DNA from: Betaproteobacteria bacterium
Lineage (GTDB): Bacteria; Pseudomonadota; Gammaproteobacteria; Burkholderiales; SG8-39
Direction of reading: 5' to 3'
Assembly: GCA_019237595.1 (NCBI GenBank)
Contig: JAFAGU010000377.1
Coordinates: forward strand, 1-7,355
Length of the DNA: 7,355 bases
Part shown: positions 1-5,855 of the stretch, piece after piece
Layout: every line of letters begins with the position of its first letter
Numbering within the stretch: position 1 is the stretch's first letter
Position numbers and translations under genes: made by a program
Notes under the pieces: generated by a model
What the model was told of the DNA's origin: nothing
Databases searched by the model: none
The model's input: only the letters and a program-made list of their open reading frames with translations

Positions 1-735
1 GGCATCCGCGTGGGCGTTTCCTATCCTTGGCTGGCGAGGGTCTTCGCTTATCCGCACGCCACTGTCCGGCTGAACTTCCGGCGGGTCTTCGAATGGGAAG
101 GCGACATCCACCCCAGGGAGAACCAGGCGGTGGCCTGGCAAAACGTCGGCACGCCGATGCGGGAGCCGATGCTGCCGGCGAATGCGCCGATCCTCGCTTC
201 GCTCGGCTTGCCGGTGGAATACGCGGTGACCGATTCAACGCGCTTCGGGCTCGCGCAGATCGAAAAGCGCTTGCGGGCAGGCCTGAAGTTGCTCCAGGTC
301 CGCGAGCCTTCGCTCGACGAGGCGGCGAGGGCGGCGTTCACGCGCAAGGTCATCGAGCTCGCCCATCGACACGGCTGCAAGGTGATGGTCAAGACTCCCT
401 TCGCGGGAGCCGACGGCGTGCACTACACGGCTTCGGAGCTCGTCCGGATCACTTCACGGCCCGAAGGCCTTCTCGCCGCGGCCTCTTGCCATAGTCGCGA
501 GGAGCTCGAGCGTGCGATGGTGCTCGGCCTGGACTTCGCGGTGCTCGGCCCGGTGAAGCCGACGCCGTCGCACCCGGGCCGCTCGCCGCTCGGCTGGGAG
601 TCGTTCTCGCGAATCGTGGCCGGCTCGACGCTGCCCGTCTATGCGATCGGCGGGCTCTCCGCCGAGGATCTGCGGACGGCGTGGGAAGCGGGCGCGCACG
701 GCGTCGCGCTCCTCTCGGCCGCCTGGCGCGGCTAG
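1..735 (+). CDS. Nudix (MutT-type) / ThiE-like fusion protein, 5' end outside window
   Basis: The reading frame is open from the first base to a TAG at 733-735, giving 244 codons; the true start lies upstream. About the first 70 residues resemble the C-terminal half of MutT (8-oxo-dGTP pyrophosphatase): a YPHATVRLNF strand, a WEG turn, then a QAVAWQ stretch and PANAPILASL, matching the MutT end. The Nudix box itself would be upstream and is not seen. From about residue 73 (VEYAVTD) a thiamine-phosphate-synthase-like TIM barrel follows: LLQVREP, GADGVHYTASEL, AASCHSREEL, LGPVKPTPSHPGRSPLGW and LPVYAIGGL...GAHGVALL. In ThiE the barrel joins HMP-PP and the thiazole phosphate. Here the usual VNDxxELA segment before GADGVH is replaced by a shorter VKTPFA, so ThiE catalysis is doubtful. 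Fusions of this kind are known in betaproteobacteria as Nudix family hydrolases; nucleotide-pool cleaning is the likelier role. It converges on yacG with a 4-base overlap. Confidence 0.9.
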   Translation, partial: GIRVGVSYPWLARVFAYPHATVRLNFRRVFEWEGDIHPRENQAVAWQNVGTPMREPMLPANAPILASLGLPVEYAVTDSTRFGLAQIEKRLRAGLKLLQVREPSLDEAARAAFTRKVIELAHRHGCKVMVKTPFAGADGVHYTASELVRITSRPEGLLAAASCHSREELERAMVLGLDFAVLGPVKPTPSHPGRSPLGWESFSRIVAGSTLPVYAIGGLSAEDLRTAWEAGAHGVALLSAAWRG

Positions 736-920
736 CGCTCTTCGCCGCCTTCTTCCGGCGCCTTCTCCGGCTGCTCCTGCACGGGCACGCGATAGCGCTC
801 GGCCGCCCAATCGCCGAGGTCCACCATCTTGCAGCGCTCGCTGCAGAACGGCCGCCAGCGGTTGGCCGGCGCAAATGGCGCGGGCTTGCCGCATCGGGGG
901 CAGGGAACGCTCTTCACCAT
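732..920 (-). CDS. yacG: DNA gyrase inhibitor YacG, small zinc-finger protein
   Basis: This 62-residue protein starts with ATG at 918-920 and ends with TAG at 732-734. The four zinc ligands of the YacG family are all present: C7-x2-C10 (CPRCGKP) and C26-x3-C30 (RPFCSERC), followed by the family's MVDLGDWAAE block and a polar, Glu-rich tail. E. coli YacG is 65 residues, so the length is normal. In E. coli YacG binds the GyrB C-terminal domain and blocks DNA binding by gyrase. It is the last gene of the pilC-pilD-coaE-zapD-yacG run, 37 bases after zapD, and coaE-yacG linkage is common in proteobacteria. Only a weak AAGG lies just before the start, within a predicted hairpin at 922-943; a GGCGG about 8 bases upstream is the other possible ribosome contact. 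Its stop codon shares the CTAG palindrome at 732-735 with the convergent Nudix/ThiE-like gene. Confidence 0.95.
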   Translation of the reverse strand: MVKSVPCPRCGKPAPFAPANRWRPFCSERCKMVDLGDWAAERYRVPVQEQPEKAPEEGGEER

Positions 921-921
921 G

Positions 922-943
922 CCTTGGGCCGCCGGCGCCCAGG
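922..943 (-). promoter_or_regulatory. Predicted hairpin in the zapD-yacG gap, abutting the yacG start
   Basis: In the transcript the 37-base gap can fold as CCTGGGC (937-943) pairing with GCCCAAGG (922-929), with one bulged A and a 7-base loop at 930-936. The 3' arm ends one base before the yacG ATG and contains the only AAGG near that start. No T-tract follows, so it does not look like a terminator. A role in lowering yacG translation is inference; the GC-rich background makes chance folding possible. Confidence 0.35.
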
Positions 944-957
944 CCGGTTCCGCCGGA

Positions 958-1734
958 TCAGAGGTTGCAGAACGTCAGCTCGAAGTCGACGTCCCAGTCG
1001 GCGGTTCGGCTCTTTGCGTCCTCGCCGTGCGCGGCGCCCGGGCCGCCGTTCTGCGCGAGGAAGCGGATGTTGAGGACGTACTTGTTGGCGCTTATCTCTG
1101 GCACGCAGGGCGCCTCGTTCGAAAGCCGCACGCGGAGCATCTGGGCGGTCTTTCCGCCCATCTGCTGGAACGTGCCCTGGGGCGCCTTCATGGCTTGCGG
1201 GCGGCCCGACTCGCGCAGGATGCGCAGGATGATCGCCGTGCCGTCGCGAAGCGGGTAGAGCGGCGCGATCCATTGCGCGAGCTGCCCGGTGCGCTCGTCA
1301 GGCGCTCGGTGGAGCCAATAGTGGTACGAGGGTAGGTCGAACTCGCACGCGCCGCCCGGGATGCCCGTGCGCTGCTTGATCGACATCAGCCATTCGTTCT
1401 CGCGCAGGTACTGGCCGATCTTGCCCTGCATGCCGAAGAGCGCGGCCGAGGCTTGCTCGATGTCCTTCACCACGCCGCTGAGCGCCTCCTCGGAAATGTC
1501 CGGGTTGTTCCGGAAGGAAAGCAGCACCTGCTTCTGGCGCTCGAGCTCCTGGAGGAGGTCGGACTTCAGGTCCGCGCGGCCCGCCACCTCGAGGATCTCG
1601 AAGAGCGTGAGCAGCGCCATGTGGTGGTCGTGCGGGTCCGTGAGCGCGATGAAGTGGCGCGAGCGCTCGAAGAGGTCCTCGAGCCTGAGCAGCGTGCGGA
1701 TGCGCTCGTTGAGCGGGTACTCGTAGGTGATCAC
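958..1734 (-). CDS. zapD: Cell division protein ZapD, FtsZ-ring bundling factor
   Basis: ZapD is a cytoplasmic protein that binds the FtsZ C-terminal tail and crosslinks FtsZ filaments at mid-cell. The 258-residue product (E. coli about 247) carries the N-terminal YEYPLNERIRTLLRLEDLF block (residues 4-22) and the most diagnostic segment IGQYLRENEWLMSIKQRTGIPGGACEFDLPxYHYWLH in the middle, and it ends DVDFELTFCN, close to the E. coli end. The start is GTG at 1732-1734 (revcomp of cac), chosen because it places the conserved block four residues in and because it overlaps the coaE stop as GTGA. No Shine-Dalgarno sequence precedes it, so translation probably depends on coupling to coaE. It was formerly called YacF. 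In many proteobacteria it sits between coaE and yacG, exactly as here. All conserved parts appear intact. Confidence 0.95.
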   Translation of the reverse strand: MITYEYPLNERIRTLLRLEDLFERSRHFIALTDPHDHHMALLTLFEILEVAGRADLKSDLLQELERQKQVLLSFRNNPDISEEALSGVVKDIEQASAALFGMQGKIGQYLRENEWLMSIKQRTGIPGGACEFDLPSYHYWLHRAPDERTGQLAQWIAPLYPLRDGTAIILRILRESGRPQAMKAPQGTFQQMGGKTAQMLRVRLSNEAPCVPEISANKYVLNIRFLAQNGGPGAAHGEDAKSRTADWDVDFELTFCNL

Positions 1735-2348
1735 GGACCGGCGAATTGTAGGTATTTTTCGTGCAGGGCGCGCACGGCTCGCCGGAGGTCCTCGAGCGAG
1801 CCCGCGTTCTCGAGCACGTCGTCCGCGGCGGCGAGGCGGTCGGCCCTCGCAGCCTGGCTCGCGAGGATGGCGCGCGCGGCCTCCTCGGAGAGCCCTCGGC
1901 TCCGCACCCGCGCGACCTGGTCGGACTCCGGCGCGTCGACGACGAGCACGCGATCCACGCGTCGGCGGTACTCGCCCGATTCCACGAGGAGCGGGATCAC
2001 GTGCACGACGTACGGGCCGGCGGCCGCCGCGATGCGGCGCTCCGACTCTTCGCGGATCATCGGGTGGAGGATGCCCTCGAGGAGGCGCCGCGCCGCCGGC
2101 TGGGCGAATACGTGCGCGCGCATCTTTGCCCGGTCCATGGCGCCGGTCGCTCCGATGAAGCCCCGGCCGAAGGCCTTCTCGATCTCGGGCAGGGCCGCCC
2201 CGCCGGGCGCGGTGAGCTCGTGCGCGATGGCGTCGGTGTCGACCACGGTGGCGCCGAGTCGGGCGAACTCCTCGGCCGCGGCGCTCTTTCCGGCGCCGAT
2301 GCCGCCGGTCAGGCCGACGACGAACCGGGCGCTCGGGGCCGCGCTCAT
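1731..2348 (-). CDS. coaE: Dephospho-CoA kinase
   Basis: CoaE phosphorylates the 3'-hydroxyl of dephospho-CoA with ATP, the last step of coenzyme A synthesis, in the cytoplasm. The 205-residue product has the P-loop GGIGAGKS at residues 15-22, the DTDAIAHEL substrate-binding block at 37-45, HPMIREE in the middle, and IPLLVESG followed by VDRVLVVD, all in family order; E. coli CoaE is 206 residues. The ATG at 2346-2348 was chosen because the P-loop then lies at the usual distance from the N-terminus and because the ATG overlaps the pilD stop as ATGA. The open frame extends far upstream of this ATG, but that part is only a shadow of pilD and pilC. The weak GGGA upstream suggests coupling to pilD translation. 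Its own TGA overlaps the zapD GTG by 4 bases. Confidence 0.97.
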   Translation of the reverse strand: MSAAPSARFVVGLTGGIGAGKSAAAEEFARLGATVVDTDAIAHELTAPGGAALPEIEKAFGRGFIGATGAMDRAKMRAHVFAQPAARRLLEGILHPMIREESERRIAAAAGPYVVHVIPLLVESGEYRRRVDRVLVVDAPESDQVARVRSRGLSEEAARAILASQAARADRLAAADDVLENAGSLEDLRRAVRALHEKYLQFAGP

Positions 2349-3232
2349 GTCCCGCGCAGGTACCAGCGCATCACGGGCTCGCCCCAGAAGAGCGCCACGA
2401 TGCCGGCGATCGCGAGGTAGGGGCCGAAGTGGAAGCGGAAGTTGGAATCCCACTGGCGCCGCGCGGCGAGCATCTGCAGCACGCCGAAGAAAAGGCCGAC
2501 GATCGAGGAGACGAGGATGACGAGCGGCAGCATTTTCCACCCGAGGAGCGCGCCCACGGCCGCGTTCATCTTGAAGTCGCCGTAGCCCATGCCTTCCTTG
2601 CCCGTGACGAGGCGGAAGGCCCAGTACACGAGCCAGAGCGAGAGATAGCCGGCCATCGCCCCGATCACCGCCTCCTGCAGGGGCGCGAACGTGCCGAAGA
2701 CATTGAATGCCAGGCCGAGCCAGACGAGCGGAAGCGTGAGGTCGTCGGGCAGGTAGCCGGTTTCCTGGTCGATGAACGCGAGCGCGATGGTGAACCAGAT
2801 GAACACCGCGGCCGCGATTGCCGCCAGGGAAGCGCCGAACCGAAGGGCGCAATAGGCCGACCCGATGCCGGCGAGGAGCTCGACGACCGGATACTTGAGG
2901 CTTACCTTCGCATGGCAGCCCGAGCAGCGGCCCTTGAGGAAGAGATAGCTCAACACGGGGACGTTCTCGAGCGCCGAGATCTGCTTGCCGCACGAGGGGC
3001 ACCTCGATCGCGGCACGAAGAGGTTGAACCGCTCGGTCGCCGGCGCCGGCGCGCCGGCGAGCTCGGCGCACTCGGCGCGCCACTCGGCCTCCATCATCTT
3101 CGGCAGGCGGTGGATGACGACGTTCAGGAACGAGCCGATGCACAGGCCCACGACCAGCGCCACCCAGGGAAAGACGCCCGGAGAGAGGAGCCAGCCCAAG
3201 GCTGGCTGAGCAAGCCAGCCCGGCCCGGCCAT
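2345..3232 (-). CDS. pilD: Type IV prepilin peptidase / N-methyltransferase PilD
   Basis: PilD is an inner-membrane aspartic protease that removes the leader from type IV prepilins (and type II secretion pseudopilins) and methylates the new N-terminus. The 295-residue product opens with a membrane segment running into the hallmark GSFLNVVIHRLP (33-44). Then come the cytoplasmic four-cysteine site C78-x2-C81 and C103-x2-C106, and the catalytic aspartates D155 (FIDxETGYLPDDLTLP) and D219 (GMGYGDFK). These are 64 residues apart, as in characterised members. Several further membrane helices follow. The ATG at 3230-3232 is 3 bases after the pilC stop and has no good Shine-Dalgarno sequence, so coupling to pilC is likely. 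The N-terminal extension before GSFLN is slightly long and contains a GWL...GWL near-repeat coded by the three-arm repeat at 3189-3220. All catalytic residues are intact. Confidence 0.97.
   Translation of the reverse strand: MAGPGWLAQPALGWLLSPGVFPWVALVVGLCIGSFLNVVIHRLPKMMEAEWRAECAELAGAPAPATERFNLFVPRSRCPSCGKQISALENVPVLSYLFLKGRCSGCHAKVSLKYPVVELLAGIGSAYCALRFGASLAAIAAAVFIWFTIALAFIDQETGYLPDDLTLPLVWLGLAFNVFGTFAPLQEAVIGAMAGYLSLWLVYWAFRLVTGKEGMGYGDFKMNAAVGALLGWKMLPLVILVSSIVGLFFGVLQMLAARRQWDSNFRFHFGPYLAIAGIVALFWGEPVMRWYLRGT
3189..3220 (-). repeat. Three-arm 8-base repeat at the 5' end of pilD, two alternative hairpins
   Basis: On the plus strand the order is AGCCAGCC (3189-3196), CAA, GGCTGGCT (3200-3207), GAGCA, AGCCAGCC (3213-3220). 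The middle arm is an exact reverse complement of both outer arms. In pilD mRNA this lies about 13 to 44 bases after the start codon and allows either of two 8-bp hairpins, with loops of 5 and 3 bases, but not both at once. The outer arms are 24 bases apart, in frame, and code the two GWL triplets (codons 5-7 and 13-15), so a decayed 8-codon duplication is one possible origin. The arms are seen directly; a regulatory role is inference. Confidence 0.6.
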
Positions 3233-3235
3233 CGG

Positions 3236-4453
3236 CTAGACCGCGCCGCCGAGCTTGAAGATCGGCAGGTACATGGCGACCACCATGCTGCCGATCAGGC
3301 CGCCCAGCACCACCATGATGAGCGGCTCCATGAGCGAGGAGAGCGCCTCCACCGCGTCGTCCACCTCGGCCTCGTAGAAATCCGCCACCTTGCCGAGCAT
3401 CGCGTCGAGCGCGCCGGTCTCCTCGCCGATCGAGCACATCTGGATCACCATCGAGGGGAAGACGTTCGCGTTCTGCATGGCCACGGTGAGCGAGCCTCCA
3501 GTGGAGACCTCCTGCTGGATCTGCTTGGTCGCGACGAAGTAGACGTAATTCCCGGCCGCGCCGCCCACCGAATCGAGCGCCTCCACGAGAGGCACGCCGG
3601 CCGCGAACATGGTGGAGAGCGTCCGCGTCCAGCGCGCGATCGTCGACTTGCGGATGACGTCGCCGAAGATGGGCAGCTTGAGCGAGAGCCGGTCCATGAA
3701 GATCTGCACCGCCTTCGAGCGCTTCCAGAGCTCGAGGAAGCCGTAGACGCTGCCGCCGATGACGCTGAAGATGAGGTACCAATATTTGACGAAGTATTCC
3801 GAGATCGCCATGACGACGAGCGTCGGGCCGGGCAGGTCGGCGCCGAAGCTCGCGAACACCGACTTGAAGGCGGGGATGACGAAAATCATGATCACGGCGG
3901 TGATGATGAAGGCGACGGCGATGATCGCGACCGGGTAGAAGAGCGCTGACTTGATCTTCCCCTGGATGGCGATGATTTTCTCCTTGTAAGTCGCCAGGCG
4001 GTCGAGGAGGGTCTCGAGAATGCCCGCCTGCTCCCCGGCCTGCACGAGGTTGCAGAACAGGGTGTCGAAGTAGAGCGGGTACTTGCGGAACGCCTGCGCG
4101 AGCGAGGAGCCGGTCTCGACCTCGGTCTTGATCTCGAACACGAGCTTCTGCACCGCGGGGTTGGACGCGCCCTTGCCGACGATCTCGAACGATTGCAGCA
4201 GCGGCACGCCGGCCTTCATCATCGTCGCGAGCTGCCGAGTGAAGAGCGCGATGTCCTTCGAACTGATGCTGCCGCCGCGCTTCGCCCTCTGCTGCTTGAC
4301 CTTCGCGCCCATGATGCCCTGGCGCCGCAGCGTGGCGTTGACCAGCGCTTCGCTCGCGGCTCGCATCTCGCCGCGAACCACCTTCCCGGATTTGTCCTTG
4401 CCCTCCCAGGCGAAGGTCAATTCCTTGGTCTTCCCTACGGCTGCCGTCGCCAT
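3236..4453 (-). CDS. pilC: Type IV pilus inner-membrane platform protein PilC
   Basis: PilC is the inner-membrane platform of the type IV pilus machine; it contacts the motor ATPases PilB and PilT and drives pilin insertion. The 405-residue product has the two GspF-family domains. The first begins near residue 71 (FTRQLATMMKAGVPLLQSFEIV) and includes FCNLVQAGEQAGILETLL; the second repeats the pattern (RWTRTLSTMFAAGVPLVEALDSVG and IQMCSIGEETGALDAML). Membrane helices lie at about 173-196, 222-243 and 377-399, and the protein ends YLPIFKLGGAV, typical of PilC. The N-terminus (FAWEGKDKSGKVVRGEMRA) is also as expected. The ATG at 4451-4453 has a good GAGGGAG site 7 bases upstream. It is followed after 3 bases by pilD. 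pilB, often the gene just before pilC, is not here: the upstream neighbour is a CNNM-type gene. A sigma70-like promoter sits in the 100-base gap. Confidence 0.97.
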   Translation of the reverse strand: MATAAVGKTKELTFAWEGKDKSGKVVRGEMRAASEALVNATLRRQGIMGAKVKQQRAKRGGSISSKDIALFTRQLATMMKAGVPLLQSFEIVGKGASNPAVQKLVFEIKTEVETGSSLAQAFRKYPLYFDTLFCNLVQAGEQAGILETLLDRLATYKEKIIAIQGKIKSALFYPVAIIAVAFIITAVIMIFVIPAFKSVFASFGADLPGPTLVVMAISEYFVKYWYLIFSVIGGSVYGFLELWKRSKAVQIFMDRLSLKLPIFGDVIRKSTIARWTRTLSTMFAAGVPLVEALDSVGGAAGNYVYFVATKQIQQEVSTGGSLTVAMQNANVFPSMVIQMCSIGEETGALDAMLGKVADFYEAEVDDAVEALSSLMEPLIMVVLGGLIGSMVVAMYLPIFKLGGAV

Positions 4454-4460
4454 CCTCTTG

Positions 4461-4467
4461 CTCCCTC
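4461..4467 (-). promoter_or_regulatory. Ribosome binding site of pilC
   Basis: The minus strand reads GAGGGAG here, 7 bases before the pilC ATG. It is the only clear Shine-Dalgarno sequence among the starts in this window, which fits pilC being the first gene of its unit while the genes after it rely on overlaps or short gaps. Confidence 0.7.
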
Positions 4468-4507
4468 AGGCCGCGCGGCGGACCGCCGGCGCCTTTTTCT
4501 GGCCCGC

Positions 4508-4537
4508 AGCATAGCGCTCGGCGCTGTTTTTTGTAAA
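4508..4537 (-). promoter_or_regulatory. Predicted sigma70-type promoter for the pilC-yacG unit
   Basis: Minus strand: TTTACA (4532-4537, five of six to the -35 consensus), an 18-base spacer, then TATGCT (4508-4513, four of six to the -10 consensus). Transcription would start near 4501, leaving a leader of roughly 48 bases before pilC. It is the only intergenic gap of useful size upstream of pilC, and AT-richer than the surroundings. Read-through from the CNNM gene is also possible, since no minus-strand terminator is visible in the gap. Confidence 0.5.
4513..4532 (+). terminator. Terminator-like hairpin with T-run on the plus strand (weak)
   Basis: AGCGC (4513-4517) and GCGCT (4521-4525) form a 5-bp GC-rich stem with a 3-base loop, followed by G and six Ts (4527-4532). 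This is the form of an intrinsic terminator for plus-strand transcription, yet no plus-strand gene leads into it. It could stop antisense transcription coming out of pilC, or be chance, since the T-run is also the A-run of the predicted pilC promoter spacer. Confidence 0.3.
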
Positions 4538-4553
4538 GGCTGAAGTTCCGGTT

Positions 4554-5855
4554 CTAAGCTTCTGACGGCTCTGTATTTTCTACCGGCTCGACTGGCCGAA
4601 AGAGCCGCACGGTCTTCACCGTGCGTCCCTGGGCATGCACGATCTCCATCGGGACGTTGCCGATCTTGATCGACACATCGGCTTCCGGGATGTCCTGCAG
4701 GTGCTCCACGATGAGGCCGCTCAAGGTCTTGGGCCCGTCGGTCGGAAGCGACAGGCCGAGGGCGCGGTTCACCTCCCGGACCGGAAGCGTGCCTTCCGCG
4801 GCGGCTGAGCCGTCCTCGTCCCAGCTGAGCGCCGGCGCCGCCGAAGGCACCGAGGTCGTGAACTTGCCGACGATCTCCTCGATGATGTCCTCGAGCGTCA
4901 CGAGGCCCATGAGCTCCCCGTACTCATCGACCACGAGCGCGATGTTCTCGCGGTTCTCCTGGAAGTACTGCAGCTGCGGCAGGATCGGCGTGCCCGCGGG
5001 CACGTAGTAGGGCTCCGCCAGCATCGATTCGAGCGTTTCCTTATCCAGCGTGCGCGTCGGCAGCGCCGCGATGACCTTGCGCAGGTGCAGGACGCCGACC
5101 ACTTCGCCCAGCGCGTCGCGGAACACCGGCAGCCGCGTGTGGTACGCGGTGGCGAGCTGGCGCACGATCGTCTCGAGGTCGTCGTCGAGCTTCACCGACT
5201 CGATGCGCGCGCGCGGCACCATGATGTCCTGCACCGTCACGGCGCCGACGTCGAAGAGGTTGAGCAGGATGGAGAGGTGCTTCTTCGGCATGAAGCTCGA
5301 GGACTCGAGGACGAGCGTGCGGATCTCCTCCGGAGAGAGCTTGGGGGTCTCGGACCTCGCCTCCGGGCGGATGCCGGCGAGGCGCAGGATCGGGCGGGCA
5401 AAAAGGTTGATGAACCACGCCGCCGGGTCGAGCAGGCGCAGCGTGACCTTGACCGGGAGGGAGAGGAGCAGCGCCGCGCGCTCGGGATGCGTCGCGCCGA
5501 TCACCTTGGGCGTGATTTCCGAGAAAACGATGATGAGGAACGAGACGACGATCGGGCTCAGGAACACCACGAGCCGGTCTTCGCCGAAGAGGCGCAGCGC
5601 CACGAAGCCCGCCACCGTGGTCGCGCCGGCGATGGCGAGCGTATTGCCGATGAGGATGCCGCCGAGCAGCCGCTCCGTGCGGCTCAGGAGCTCGGCGACG
5701 CGCTTCGCCGAGCGGTCGCCTTCGCTGACGAGGTGCGAAAGGCGGTAGCGGTTGACGGCCATCATCGCCGTCTCGGCGATGGAGAAGAACGCCGAGAGCA
5801 CGAGCAGCGCGGCGAGGGCGGCGAGCTCCCACCACAGCGGGTGCTCCGAGATCAC
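4554..5855 (-). CDS. CNNM/CorC-family CBS-domain membrane protein (YfjD-like)
   Basis: The 433-residue product has the three-part CNNM (DUF21)-CBS pair-CorC_HlyC build. The N-terminal membrane domain (about 1-150) carries FFSIAETAMMAVNRYRL (23-39), the GNTL stretch at 70-73 and the SEITPK motif at 112-117. The CBS pair spans roughly 200-330 (VQDIMVPRARI; ENIALVVDEYGELMGLVTLEDIIEEIVG), and the C-terminal domain includes GTLPVREVNRALGLSLP and GPKTLSGLIVEHL. Members studied transport or gate export of Mg2+ or related divalent ions; the substrate here cannot be read from sequence. Start: GTG at 5853-5855, overlapping the ypjD-like stop as GTGA, chosen because the first membrane helix follows directly and the longer open frame upstream is a ypjD shadow. 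There is no Shine-Dalgarno site, so coupling is likely. The order ffh, ypjD, then this gene matches E. coli ffh-ypjD-yfjD, as I recall it, supporting orthology with YfjD. Confidence 0.92.
   Translation of the reverse strand: MISEHPLWWELAALAALLVLSAFFSIAETAMMAVNRYRLSHLVSEGDRSAKRVAELLSRTERLLGGILIGNTLAIAGATTVAGFVALRLFGEDRLVVFLSPIVVSFLIIVFSEITPKVIGATHPERAALLLSLPVKVTLRLLDPAAWFINLFARPILRLAGIRPEARSETPKLSPEEIRTLVLESSSFMPKKHLSILLNLFDVGAVTVQDIMVPRARIESVKLDDDLETIVRQLATAYHTRLPVFRDALGEVVGVLHLRKVIAALPTRTLDKETLESMLAEPYYVPAGTPILPQLQYFQENRENIALVVDEYGELMGLVTLEDIIEEIVGKFTTSVPSAAPALSWDEDGSAAAEGTLPVREVNRALGLSLPTDGPKTLSGLIVEHLQDIPEADVSIKIGNVPMEIVHAQGRTVKTVRLFRPVEPVENTEPSEA

Noticed and set aside
717..735. Possible terminator hairpin (GCCGC / GCGGC) at the end of the Nudix/ThiE-like gene
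   Set aside because: The stem is only 5 bp, inside coding sequence, and no T-run follows on either strand; such pairings are frequent at this GC content.
641..1335. Several plus-strand frames opposite yacG and zapD (for example 829-1335)
   Set aside because: yacG keeps all four zinc ligands and zapD its full conserved length on the other strand; the plus-strand products show no motif.
2349..3782. Extension of the coaE frame upstream for over 470 codons
   Set aside because: The extra part is Arg/Gly/Ala-rich low-complexity translation of the pilD and pilC coding strand in another frame; CoaE homology begins right at the ATG ending at 2348.
2429..3949. A 506-codon plus-strand open frame opposite pilD and pilC
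   Set aside because: It is rich in Glu, Arg, His and Asp with no domain pattern, and lies exactly antisense to two genes with intact catalytic and family motifs. Long antisense frames are common at this GC content.
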